Assembly (NCBI RefSeq): GCF_000969985.1
Contig: NZ_CP009526.1
Span: 3,348,001 to 3,412,000, forward strand
Source of the DNA: Methanosarcina barkeri str. Wiesmoor
Lineage (GTDB): Archaea; Halobacteriota; Methanosarcinia; Methanosarcinales; Methanosarcinaceae
Direction: 5' to 3'
Length of the DNA stretch: 64,000 nt
In this document: positions 28,691 through 39,275 of the stretch, piece by piece
Position numbering within the stretch: the first letter of the stretch is position 1
How the letters are laid out: the number at the start of each line of letters is the position of its first letter
The notes under the pieces: generated by a model
What the model saw: the letters and a program-made list of their open reading frames with translations, nothing else
What the model was told of the DNA's origin: nothing
The model's database searches: none
Translations under genes and position numbers: made by a program

Positions 28691-29166
28691 TAATAATTAT
28701 ATTTATTCTTATATTAAAAAAGAAAAATATAGTTGAAGACTATAGTTGAAGATTAATCTGTAATATCGATATTATGGCCCAAGAACATGGTAGATAAGAT
28801 TTTGACAAAATTGACGAAAATACGTTAAATGCAAAAAACGATCTACAATTGCTTATTTGATCAAAAAATTACATTCAGTGTCTTTAAAATTGAACCAGAA
28901 ATGCCGTTGAATACAAAATTTGATAATAAGAACTTAATTAATATTACAATACGAAAGTAACGTTTAATAGATACTATCTTTTTAATTTGCATAAACATAT
29001 GAGTATTAAAATACATAAATATTAATAATGTGTTGAAACTGTAAATGAGATTTTTTGCGTTATTACGTGATAAAATATCCTCCTAAATAACATTCACAAT
29101 ATAAAAATTCATTAAATTGATTATAAATTGCTTTAAGAAAACTTTTTTACAAAAAAATCTTTATAT

Positions 29167-29296
29167 GAGCCTATCCCAAAAGCCACTTTACTTTTAATCG
29201 TTGGTAATTCTCAGAATTGTTTTCATAATCATAAGCTTGATTGATTATTCAAAATACAAGGCCCAAGAAGCAAATTTTAAGTTTTGGGATGAACTC
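29167..29296. mobile_element. MITE-like element, copy 4
   Basis: 130 bp beginning GAGCCTATCCCAAAAG and ending in the complement of GAGTTCATCCCAAAAC, flanked by TAT on both sides. Interior closely similar to copies 2 and 3. Confidence 0.88.
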
Positions 29297-29301
29297 TATT
29301 T

Positions 29302-29432
29302 GAGCTCATCCCAAAACCAGCTTTATAATCAAAACTGATAAGAATTTCAGAACTATTTTCCGTGATCAGAAACTCATTGATGATTCTTAATTCCATATTC
29401 GTAGAAGTAGTTTTGAGTTATGGGATAGGCTC
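29302..29432. mobile_element. MITE-like element, copy 5
   Basis: 131 bp beginning GAGCTCATCCCAAAAC and ending in the complement of GAGCCTATCCCATAAC, flanked by TTT on both sides. Interior diverged from copies 2-4 but collinear. It is 5 bp from copy 4. Confidence 0.85.
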
Positions 29433-29584
29433 TTTAAATATTATTGAAAAATAAGGAATTTTGTGAAATATGGCAAAACTTCGACTCATTTCAAAATATT
29501 ATATTCTAACATCTAAGTCCTAACATAAAATCCTTAAAAAGATTAAAAAATAGAAATAAAGTAAGGAAAGAATTGAAAAAAATC

Positions 29585-30871
29585 TTATTCTTCCGAATTC
29601 TTTTTCTCAAAAGCTTCCTTTACGATTTTCAAAGCGCAGAGCTCCCCACACATAGAGCAGGTATCGCTTTCAGTTTTTCGGGCATCTCGAATTTTGCGGG
29701 CCCTGTTGCCATCGATTGCCAGTTCGAACTGTTTTTCCCAGTCAAGGTCCCTGCGGGCATAGGCCATGGCAAGATCCTTTTCCCAGGCGCGTTCTCTCGG
29801 ACCTTCTTTTATAAGGTCAATAGTGTGAGCTGCAACCTTTGTTACGAGCAGACCTTCTTTTATATCTTCAAGGGTTGGAAGGGCGAGGTGTTCCGAAGGA
29901 GTTACCATGCAGAGAAAATCCGTGCCATGCATCCCCGCAACTGCTCCTCCTATCGCACCTGTAATGTGATCGAAGCCCGGTGCGATATCGGTTACAAGCG
30001 GCCCCAGGAGATAGAGAGGAGCGCCATTACAGAGCTCTTTCATGCCTCTAACGCTGAGTTCGATTTCGTTCAAAGGCACATGACCTGGACCTTCCACAAA
30101 GGTCTGGACATTGGCAGCCCTTGCCCGCTTTACGAGCTCACCGAGTGTGATAAATTCCATAAACTTCGGGCGGTCGGAGGCATCGGCAATACAGCCGGGA
30201 CGCATGCCGTCCCCAAGGCTCAGGGTCATATCATATTCTTTTGCGATTTCAAGTAGATAATCAAATTCAGCATAGAAGGGATTGTCTTCTCCATTATGCA
30301 GCATCCATGCAAGGGTAAAAGAGCCTCCACGACTCACGACATTCATTATCCTGTCGCTCTGACGCAGCCGTTCAAGTGAGTTTAAGTTAACCCCGGCGTG
30401 CACAGTCACAAAGTCAACTCCCTGTTCGGCATGTTTCCGGACGGCGTTGAACATATCATCCGAAGTCATTTCCACAACAACTTTCCTGGAAGCTGCAGCC
30501 TGGTAGATTGGGACCGTTCCGACTGGAATATTAACGGATTTCAGGATTCGGGTGCGAATTTCGTCCAGATTTCCACCTGTAGAAAGGTCCATTACAGCAT
30601 GAGCGCCGAAAGCTTCTGCTGCCTTTGCTTTTTTGATTTCGGCATCAATGTCTACATAGTCCCTCGATGTTCCGACATTGGCATTGATCTTTGTGCTCAT
30701 ATACTTGCCAATACCTATAGGAAGGGTCTCTCGCCTGTTATTTACAGGGATAGCAATTAGCCCTTTTGCCACGCAGGAGCAGACAGTCTCAGGGTCTATT
30801 CCTTCAGTTTTTGCCACAGTTTCTATAGAAGGGGTGACGATTCCCTTCTTTGCATCTTCCATCAGTGTCAT
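29585..30871 (-). CDS. thiC: Phosphomethylpyrimidine synthase ThiC
   Basis: 428 residues. ThiC is a radical-SAM-type enzyme that turns aminoimidazole ribotide into hydroxymethylpyrimidine phosphate for thiamine synthesis. Landmarks include [59 protein letters not shown] and [19 protein letters not shown]. The C-terminal cluster-binding cysteines are C405, C408 and C412 (CSMCGELC). Spacing is CX2CX3C, one residue shorter than the bacterial CX2CX4C; short archaeal-type ThiC proteins commonly show this. GGAGTAAC precedes the ATG. It is monocistronic here, with no TPP-riboswitch-like leader seen in the upstream 150 bp. Confidence 0.95.
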   Translation of the reverse strand: MTLMEDAKKGIVTPSIETVAKTEGIDPETVCSCVAKGLIAIPVNNRRETLPIGIGKYMSTKINANVGTSRDYVDIDAEIKKAKAAEAFGAHAVMDLSTGGNLDEIRTRILKSVNIPVGTVPIYQAAASRKVVVEMTSDDMFNAVRKHAEQGVDFVTVHAGVNLNSLERLRQSDRIMNVVSRGGSFTLAWMLHNGEDNPFYAEFDYLLEIAKEYDMTLSLGDGMRPGCIADASDRPKFMEFITLGELVKRARAANVQTFVEGPGHVPLNEIELSVRGMKELCNGAPLYLLGPLVTDIAPGFDHITGAIGGAVAGMHGTDFLCMVTPSEHLALPTLEDIKEGLLVTKVAAHTIDLIKEGPRERAWEKDLAMAYARRDLDWEKQFELAIDGNRARKIRDARKTESDTCSMCGELCALKIVKEAFEKKNSEE

Positions 30872-31432
30872 TGTTACTCCAGACTGCAGGTTAATGAGAC
30901 AATTATAATTTTATATTAATTAATAAATCTCGATAAAAATATGTCAAGTAACAGCAATATCATTGACTGTAACTAACCGACATTTTAAGCATATTATAAG
31001 ATTGACCAGAATAATAAGGATAAAGATAAATCCAGTACTTATATCTTGCAGACTAGAACAGACAACTCATATATATCTTTTCACGTCTGGTAAGTCATAT
31101 AATATGTATAAGCAGACAAATATATAAATAATGTATGTGTATTATTTAGAGCATGCGCAGAAAGAAAACCACAGAAACTGTTTTTAAAGTAAAGGCTTTT
31201 ACAGCTTACCGGGATAATTGAATTTAACCAGTAAAATAATTGAATTTAACCAGTAAGATTAAGCCAATGCACATAAAAGAAACAAGAAAAAGAGGGAAAT
31301 CTTTCAGGTGCATTTCCTAATTCACTTCATTATGTGTTTCAATTAACTTCATTATGCGTTTCCTTACACATTTCTTATTAATACTATTTTAGCTCCCAAT
31401 AAAATCTCAAGAACGGAATCAGGGTATTTTAT
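30872..31432. other. Divergent thiC-topA intergenic region
   Basis: 560 bp. It contains two 22 bp copies of a unit including ATTGAATTTAACCAGTAA (about 31213-31256) and no gene. The promoters for thiC (minus) and topA (plus) must lie here; AT-rich TATA-like strings are too many to choose between. Confidence 0.5.
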
Positions 31433-34000
31433 ATGACAATTGTCGCATTTGCAGAAAAGAATAAGGCAGCATCCCAGATTGCCAGCATCCTGGGCGAGGG
31501 GGAAGTTGAGAGGATAACAGTTGAAGGGCTGCCTGTATACGAATTCAAGTGGAAAGGTGAAGAGTGGCTGGTAATGGGACTTTCCGGGCATATTATGAAT
31601 TATGACTTCCCAGAGCAGTATAACAAATGGAAAGAAGTCAATCCGGGTGTACTTCTTGAAATCGACCCGCAAAAACTTGTAACGCGAACTGATTACGCTG
31701 CTGCGGTAAAAAATCTGGCAAAAAGAGCAAACAAGATAGTCCTTGCCTGCGACTATGACAGGGAAGGAGAAAACATAGGATTTGAAGCCAAGACACTTGC
31801 AGAGAAAGTAACAAATGTGCCGATTGAAAGGGCACGTTTTTCGTCTCTCTCTCCAAAGGAGGTTAAAAAAGCTTTTGAAAGCCTGATAAACCCGGACTAT
31901 AACATGGCAATGGCTGCAGAAGCCAGACAGATTCTGGACCTTAAAATGGGAGCAGCTTTTACCCGCTTTGTCACGCTTTCAGTCAGGGAGAGGGCAAGAA
32001 CAAAGGACATACTTTCTATCGGTCCCTGCCAGACACCTACCTGCGGGTTTGTATACGAAAGGGAAAAGGCAATCCGGGCTTTTCAGGCAAAGGACTTCTG
32101 GAAGATAACGGCTATTTTCTCGGCAGAAAGTGGAAAAGAAGGAGGAAAAGAAGGAAGAAAAGAAGGAAGAAAAGAAGGAAAAAAAGAAAGAGGAGATTTT
32201 GAAGGTACTCACAGGGCAGGAAATATTCACGATAAAGAAAAAGCCGCTGAGATCTTCAAACGACTGAAAGGAACAAAGGAAGGGTTAGTTGCGAAAAAAA
32301 CAGTAAAAGAAACGAAAACCAGTCCTCCTAATCCCTTAAATACTACGGAATTCCTCAAAAGGGCCTCCAAGTTTCTCGGAATAAGCCCGGAACTTGCCCT
32401 TGAGGTTGCAGAACAGCTTTACCTTGCAGGGTTTACCAGCTACCCCAGGACCGAGACAAACAAATACGCTGAAGACTTTGATTTCAAGTCCCTCGTCTTT
32501 GACTTTGCACGCCAGAAAGAGTACAAGCCTTTTGCAGAGTCTATCCTTATAGCTCCAATTGTCCCGAAAAACGGGGAGAAAGATGCACACGACCACCCCC
32601 CTATCCACCCAATCAGAGCGGCTTCAAGAGGAGAAGTTAGCTCTGCAGTAAATATCCCTCAGGCACCTGAAGTCTATAACCTTATAGCAAGGCATTTCCT
32701 GGCAAACCTTATGCCTGCAGCCGTCTTCGAGAAAACGCATCTCCATCTGCTCGTAAATGAAGAGCCTTTTGACTCGTCCGGAACCGTGCTTAAGGATTCG
32801 GGCTGGCTCGAAGCCTATCCCTTTGAAAATAAGAAGGATAAACTTCTCCCGTTTGTGGAAGAAGGCCAGAAAGTGGGCGTAAAAAAGCTCAGCAACACAA
32901 AATCCAAAACCAGCCCGCCAAAGAAACTGACCGAAGCCGAACTTTTGACCCTTATGGACAAAAATGGAATCGGGACAAAGGCAACGGCTCCCACCCATAT
33001 CGAAACAAATAAGAAGCGAGGATATCTTGAGACAAAGGGAAAAACAATCTCTATTCTCGATACAGGCTTTACCCTTATGGATGGGCTCTCTCTGACCGTT
33101 CCGATTCTAGTAAAACCTGAAATAAGGGCAAAGATTGAAGCCCTTATTCAGGAAGTAGAAGATGGAAAAAAAGAGTTCGAAGCTGCTCTTTACGAAGGCA
33201 CAACCCTAATCAAGGAGATGTACGCCCAGCTTGAAGCAAATAAAAAGGAGCTGACTTCAAGCATAGCAGGCACGATTAAGGATGAAGCTGCCCTCGAAGA
33301 CAAGAAAAACTACATTGGAACCTGTAAAGCTTGTGGGCATGTGTTAAGAATTGTACAGACTGATTCAGGCCGCTTTGTAGGCTGCACAGGCTATCCTGAC
33401 TGCAGAAACTCGTATCCTCTGCCAAAAGCCGGAGCTTTGACCGTACTCAGGAGCAAGGAATGTAAAAAAGGAGGAGTAGCTGTCCTGAAAGTCGGAAACA
33501 AATATAACTGGGCTGTAGGCATAGGCCCCTGTTTTACCTGCGACCTTGAAAAAGAATGTTATCCCCCAGAAACGGTCGGCCCCTGTCCGGAATGTGACGG
33601 AAGCATGTTCCTGATAAACTTTAAAGACACCCGATTTCTGGGCTGCACGAAACGCTGCGGATACACTCATTCAGTCCCGAAAACCGGAAAACTGACTATT
33701 CTTGACAAGACCTGTGAAACCTGCGGCTGGAAGCTGTTCAGGTTAAAAGACGGCGACCGCCCTGAAGAAGAGTTCTGTATAAACCGGCGCTGCACGGAAG
33801 GCAGAAAGTACTGGAAAAAGCCAGGCAAAGGAGCCGAAACAAGGATCAAGGAAAAGGCTTCTGTAAGCCGCCCTGCAGCAAGTTCAGTAGCAAAACAGGC
33901 AGCAAGTTCAGCAACAAGTTCAGCAGCAAGCCCAGAAGTAACCCAAGCAAAAAGAAAAACTTCAAAAGTATCGGCTGCGGGCCTGAAAAAGAGTAAGTAA
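31433..34000 (+). CDS. topA: DNA topoisomerase I (type IA) with C-terminal zinc fingers
   Basis: 855 residues. The Toprim domain starts at the N terminus (MTIVAFAEKNKAASQIA), with the DxD-type acidic region in CDYDREGENIG near 105. The active-site Tyr is Y337 in FTSYPRTETNKY. After the gate domains come several four-Cys zinc ribbons: CKACGHVL near 625, CPECDGSM near 720 and CETCGWKL near 763. It relaxes negatively supercoiled DNA. Two oddities: a charged insertion at about 233-255 encoded by 12 bp repeats, between the Toprim and catalytic regions, and an Ala/Ser/Lys-rich tail. The reading frame is intact. The start at 31433 has only a weak upstream site. Confidence 0.95.
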   Translation: MTIVAFAEKNKAASQIASILGEGEVERITVEGLPVYEFKWKGEEWLVMGLSGHIMNYDFPEQYNKWKEVNPGVLLEIDPQKLVTRTDYAAAVKNLAKRANKIVLACDYDREGENIGFEAKTLAEKVTNVPIERARFSSLSPKEVKKAFESLINPDYNMAMAAEARQILDLKMGAAFTRFVTLSVRERARTKDILSIGPCQTPTCGFVYEREKAIRAFQAKDFWKITAIFSAESGKEGGKEGRKEGRKEGKKERGDFEGTHRAGNIHDKEKAAEIFKRLKGTKEGLVAKKTVKETKTSPPNPLNTTEFLKRASKFLGISPELALEVAEQLYLAGFTSYPRTETNKYAEDFDFKSLVFDFARQKEYKPFAESILIAPIVPKNGEKDAHDHPPIHPIRAASRGEVSSAVNIPQAPEVYNLIARHFLANLMPAAVFEKTHLHLLVNEEPFDSSGTVLKDSGWLEAYPFENKKDKLLPFVEEGQKVGVKKLSNTKSKTSPPKKLTEAELLTLMDKNGIGTKATAPTHIETNKKRGYLETKGKTISILDTGFTLMDGLSLTVPILVKPEIRAKIEALIQEVEDGKKEFEAALYEGTTLIKEMYAQLEANKKELTSSIAGTIKDEAALEDKKNYIGTCKACGHVLRIVQTDSGRFVGCTGYPDCRNSYPLPKAGALTVLRSKECKKGGVAVLKVGNKYNWAVGIGPCFTCDLEKECYPPETVGPCPECDGSMFLINFKDTRFLGCTKRCGYTHSVPKTGKLTILDKTCETCGWKLFRLKDGDRPEEEFCINRRCTEGRKYWKKPGKGAETRIKEKASVSRPAASSVAKQAASSATSSAASPEVTQAKRKTSKVSAAGLKKSK
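32130..32194 (+). repeat. 12 bp purine repeats inside topA
   Basis: Repeated GGAAGAAAAGAA units encode KEGRKEG-type sequence. They expand the protein by about 20 residues without shifting frame. The site probably corresponds to a surface loop and is slippage-prone. Confidence 0.85.
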
Positions 34001-34165
34001 AAAACCTGAAATCAAAAGAACCCTTAGAAATACAATTAGAACAGCGAAGAAGAACAATTAGAACAGTAAGAGTAAGAAAAATCGTATACTAAAAGAAACT
34101 AAGAAAAGAGATAAGAAAATCCTTTCGGATTTTCCCCTGCTTCTTGATATTGAACCAGAACGAAA

Positions 34166-35406
<1,241 letters not shown>

Positions 35407-36915
35407 TTAAAGGAAACGGATGCCTTTTGGCATTTCACCTACTCTGTTTCTGAACTCCTCAGGCCAATTTGCAGGGTCAAGCCCTTTCTGCGCAAGGAAG
35501 ACCGCAGCCCATCTTTCAAGCCCGACTCCGGAACAGCCGGACCAGAGTTCGTCTCCGGACTGAAGCTTTACATTGAAGCCTTTGGGATACTTATCTCCAT
35601 TGATGCTCACATTCTGGAACTCAAGCCATTCTCCATCCGGCCCACGGTAAGGCAGGCAGGCCTCGTAATCGGTTGTCCCGACAGTGTTTTCTTCGGCAAG
35701 CCCGAGCAGCCCTTCCTGTGCCATAAACCAGGGGGTAACTCTTGCTTTTCTCCACTCGATGTCCAGGATGTCGTTGAAGATATGCATATAGCGATCATGC
35801 AGTTCTTCTGCGCACTTTAATACCTCTTCCTTTGTGCCTATCCAGACGATTTCGATCCTGTGGAACTCGTCGACCCTTTCGATTCCGTGAATTCCACCAC
35901 TCTCATACCTGTGGGAAGTTCCGGACCTGTCAAAAACCTTTACAGGAATTTCTTCATTTGGAAGGGTTTCCCCTGCAACATACATCCAAAAAGGCGGGCA
36001 CTGGGCATAGCACATGCCTCCGATTGGCTCTGCGATTTTTTCTTTGATCAGTTTTGTGGGCACTTCATGGGTAACCTTGTAGTAATCGGCAACCTCTTCC
36101 CAGTAATCGGGATCCCTTGTCTGCGGAGGACATACATAATATATTTCGGGGTAGACACCCTTTGCATGCCCGGACTTCATCCAGACTTCCCAGGTGACAA
36201 GTTTCGGGAAAATCATTTCCCTGTATCCGAGAGGTTCTAGAAGTTCTTCAAGGACGATTTTTTCGAAAGTCCGGAAGATCCTTGCGGACTGGGGCCCGTG
36301 GATCCACTGCCCGCGGCTTGACCCACGTTTGAGCCAGCCTTCTTTCATCATGGCCTGGGTCGGGTCTTCCTTAAAGGGGTGCTCCATTGGCTCTCTCTGC
36401 CAGAGCAGGTTCCAGTGCTCAGCCTTTGCTCCATACTGGGCAGCCTCGATCTTTTCTTCAAGAAGAGTGAGAATCCTGTCCGGAACCCGGTTCTTCATCT
36501 CAGCTTCTCCGACCTCAAGTTCGAGCTGAATCCCGCCTTCAATGTTTTCCATACTTTTTATATAAGGCACTTTGAGCATCCTGAGCTCGTGGTCAGCCGG
36601 CACTTTAATGATGAAAGACTCAACCTCGATTCCGCGAATACCGATCTTGTATTTCTTGCCGAGTGCCTCAGCAAGCTGTTTTCTAAGCCGGAAAATTGCA
36701 TCGTGCACCCTGACATACCTGCCGGACTGGAGCGTAAGCTCGATCCTGTCCTCCCCGAGCTTCCATTCCGTAACCTTTGCTCCCTGCCCTTCAGGCGCCC
36801 CTCGGGTGAGAAGGGTACTGTTTGCTTCTTCAAAAAGCGCAGCTATAGCATCCTTTGCAGGAGTGGGGTCTGCACTTGTTTTAAAGTAAGCTTTGAGATT
36901 GAACTGTAATTTCAA
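35407..36915 (-). CDS. serS: Seryl-tRNA synthetase, methanogen-type (class II, zinc-dependent)
   Basis: 502 residues. This is the rare methanogenic SerRS form, with an N-terminal tRNA-binding domain unrelated to the coiled coil of common SerRS, and a class II core with the three active-site zinc ligands (two Cys and a Glu) of the Methanosarcina enzyme; Cys in [10 protein letters not shown] and [12 protein letters not shown] and Glu in the RVDEFHRIE region fit. Motif 3 is [14 protein letters not shown] near the C terminus. It charges tRNA-Ser in the cytoplasm. The TTG start is supported by GAGG 8 nt upstream. It is a strong marker that the window is methanogen DNA. Confidence 0.96.
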
Positions 36916-37546
36916 AGTTTGAGCCTCTTTTATTTGGTATGGAATAAGGTAATTGTGAATTGAGATAACGATGTAAACAGAGTCTAAAATTCTGTTTATG
37001 ATATAAATGCCTATTCTATAGCGAAAATTCGTAACTCAATAGTAGAATACTGAGTATTCTGATGCTTTTTATCTATAAACTGGATGGGAACACTGAGTTT
37101 TTGTACATTAGAATTATAGTTTGATAGAATTACATATAATTCAGATATAGAATTAGATATAGGTATCTATAACCTGATCACCCAAGCTGTCTAATAAAAA
37201 TCCTACCAGCCATTTAAGTATTTAATGTTTAAAAAATATCTGTTTCATATAAGTTAATTTAATTCATAGAAATTATATCATCATAGAGAAATATTAATAA
37301 TTATATATAATTTCTTATTAAGCTATCATTGTCAGCTATTTATATCAACTATTGATGTCAGCCATTGATGTCAGAGCTATTGGTTACACACTATTTTAAA
37401 AGATCTGTTTCAACAACTATGCAACTAAAACTTAAATCTAGCTCCGGAGGAGAAGCAGAAAGAAATAGAACCCCGGCCAGGTTCACGGTCACGCAGTGAC
37501 CGGCCTTTCCGAAAAAAGAGAAAAGAAAACGAGAATTAAAAAATCG
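36916..37546. other. Intergenic region between serS and the MBL hydrolase
   Basis: 630 bp, AT-rich, with no gene. It must hold the serS promoter on its left. At the right is a small perfect hairpin, described separately. Confidence 0.5.
37486..37502. terminator. Possible hairpin terminator after the MBL hydrolase
   Basis: CGGTCAC (37486-37492) pairs with GTGACCG (37496-37502) around GCA. It lies 45 bp past the MBL stop on the minus strand. No T run follows, so this may instead be a small palindromic repeat. Confidence 0.3.
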
Positions 37547-38389
37547 TTAAAAATATTCAATCTGCAGGCCAACTCCAACTTCTTTAAGCCTGCAAACCTT
37601 TGAAAGTTCGATTTTTGAGTTTAAGTCCGTACAGTGGCAGGCATGCACGCAGCCGGGGTCAAGTTTTTTAAGGTATTCAAGGGTCCCACGCATCCGTTCT
37701 TCTGAGGGTTCCAGAAGATGAAAGCCACCTACTATGTCAAGGACTCTGCTGTCTCCACAGACTTCCTTTGCATATTCGGTAATATTGCAGATCCCGGAGT
37801 GGGAACAGCCCGTGATAATTACGAGCCCTGCTTCTGCCCTGTATACGAGTGCCGTGTCATCCGGAAGGAGGTCGGGAATTTTGTTTCCTTCACTGTCCTG
37901 CACATATCCGACAGCTGCCTCTGCCTCAAAAGTGAAGTTCCTGGGGATTTCCCCAAGGAAAACGAGCTTCTCGCTCAGCCAGAGGGGAGTACTTGAGAGC
38001 TGTAGCTTGAAGTGTTCTGAAAGCTTTTTGGGAGTGAACAGACTTCCTATTTCCCCGATCTCTTCAGTTTTTTTGCTTTCGAAGGCCAGGGGATGAGCAA
38101 CGAGAACCGGAGGTCTGCTGGGAAGCTTTTCTATCCCTGCTTCCGTGAATAAACGGATCAGAGGTTCGAGTCCCCAGGTGTGGTCCAGGTGCCCATGGGA
38201 AAGAACCAGGTAGTCAAGGTCCAGAAGTGAAAGTCCCATTTTCCGGGCATTTTTAAGGAAGATATCTGAATACCCGGTATCAAAAAGAACTCGTATGCCT
38301 GACTCCTCCAGCAGAAAAGACAAACCGGGCTCGGCAAAGAAATACCTGTCAATAAGGGTGTTATTATCAACAAGGACAGTGAGTTTCAT
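37547..38389 (-). CDS. Metallo-beta-lactamase-fold hydrolase (MJ0301-like)
   Basis: 280 residues. The metal-binding motif is SHGHLDH (H65, H67, D69, H70). Later ligands are in GCSHSG, GGFHLL and HACHCTD. The layout matches the archaeal MBL group annotated as 7,8-dihydropterin-6-methyl-4-(beta-D-ribofuranosyl)-aminobenzene-5'-phosphate synthase, linked to methanopterin metabolism; direct proof of that reaction is limited. It is a cytoplasmic single-gene unit. Confidence 0.85.
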   Translation of the reverse strand: MKLTVLVDNNTLIDRYFFAEPGLSFLLEESGIRVLFDTGYSDIFLKNARKMGLSLLDLDYLVLSHGHLDHTWGLEPLIRLFTEAGIEKLPSRPPVLVAHPLAFESKKTEEIGEIGSLFTPKKLSEHFKLQLSSTPLWLSEKLVFLGEIPRNFTFEAEAAVGYVQDSEGNKIPDLLPDDTALVYRAEAGLVIITGCSHSGICNITEYAKEVCGDSRVLDIVGGFHLLEPSEERMRGTLEYLKKLDPGCVHACHCTDLNSKIELSKVCRLKEVGVGLQIEYF

Positions 38390-38867
38390 AGAGTGTTTAT
38401 TTTACCTGCTGGGTATAATAGTATTCTTATCAAATACGCGAAAAAATATATAGAGTTGAGTTTACTACTGCACATGGTCTTGTAAGGAAATAAAAGTTGG
38501 AACTAAGTTAGGACTAAGTTGGGACTAAGCTGGGACTAAGTTGGAACCAGGTCTGGAAAGAACGCTACGTTCAACCGAGTGCCTAGCACACCTATGCTTT
38601 TGTAGACAAGTGGATAAAAACCAAGGCCAGGAAGCAAAAGCCTTAATAGTTAGCTATGGGGGGTTAAAGTCCCCATAAGCAAATTTTAGATGAAATAAGC
38701 ATTTATACACCGTTTTTAGCTTTTAAAGCATATTTTAGTCTCTGGAAACACCTCAATAAGTTTTATTGTTTTGCATAAGTTAGGAGAAAATCTGAAGTCC
38801 AGATAATAATAAAAAGTTTCATCGTGTAAGTCCTAATTATGCTTTAATCTTGCTAAAAAGTGGTAAA
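38390..38867. other. Intergenic region with 11 bp repeats and a hairpin
   Basis: Contains four 11 bp tandem copies (38499-38542, consensus GGGACTAAGTT) and then a stretch (about 38550-38680) ending in a stem-loop: TATGGGG (38655-38661) with CCCCATA (38671-38677). The plus strand just before it could encode AFVDKWIKTKARKQKP before a stop. Together these resemble a decayed right end of an IS200/IS605-type element, but the match is too short to be firm. Confidence 0.35.
38499..38542. repeat. Four 11 bp tandem repeats
   Basis: Copies read GGAACTAAGTT, AGGACTAAGTT, GGGACTAAGCT and GGGACTAAGTT. They are non-coding and lie between the MBL gene and the decarboxylase-like gene. Confidence 0.85.
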
Positions 38868-39203
38868 ATGATAGACCCTACAAAAATTCAAGGAACTGTA
38901 TATCCTTTTGTGTCATTGGGTCATGGAGAAAATAGATTGGATGCCTTTGATGATGCAGAAGTGGAAGTCGGAATAGAAGCAATAAATGTAGTTAGATGTA
39001 CCTCTTTTGTACCTGTAGGGCCAGATGGAAGGTGGAGAGTTAATAATACTGAAGAAGTTCCTAAAATAAAGAATGGAGAATCACTTCCAATGGCTTTTCA
39101 AAATGTGTATTCAAAGAAAAAGTATGTAAGTGCAATAATAGCTATTGACTTGAAGAAAATGAGAAATACGTACCCCAGTAATGAAGTCTGGATTTTGAAG
39201 TAA
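38868..39203 (+). CDS. Short protein resembling pyruvoyl-dependent arginine decarboxylase
   Basis: 111 residues from the ATG at 38868. HGENRLDAFDDAEVEVGIEA and NVVRCTSFVPVG align by eye with the PvlArgDC stretch GEtpLnAFDgA...GI...NlirISSImP, in which the second Ser becomes the pyruvoyl group. Here the pair is Thr45-Ser46, keeping the Ser. PvlArgDC proteins are about 160 residues; this one ends early, lacking the C-terminal part with the catalytic Glu. It may be a decayed copy or a repurposed homologue. It converges on the HNH nuclease gene, 72 bp away. An alternative TTG start six codons upstream is possible. Confidence 0.55.
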   Translation: MIDPTKIQGTVYPFVSLGHGENRLDAFDDAEVEVGIEAINVVRCTSFVPVGPDGRWRVNNTEEVPKIKNGESLPMAFQNVYSKKKYVSAIIAIDLKKMRNTYPSNEVWILK

Positions 39204-39275
39204 GGCTTCACCCTTATTTGGTAAGATACCTGATTGACCTGGATCTGTGTACGAAAGATCAGTTTTGGAATCAGT

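Larger units (their letters stand above)
28691..29584. other. AT-rich region holding two MITE-like copies
   Basis: Beyond copies 4 and 5, listed separately, there is no supportable gene. The region between the orphan gene and copy 4 is highly AT-rich. Confidence 0.55.

Noticed and set aside
29573-30256. 227-codon plus-strand frame opposite thiC
   Set aside because: Antisense shadow of a conserved enzyme gene.
30872-31020. TPP riboswitch upstream of thiC
   Set aside because: No CTGAGA-type THI element is visible in the leader.
36379-36909. 176-codon plus-strand frame opposite serS
   Set aside because: Antisense shadow of the conserved synthetase gene.
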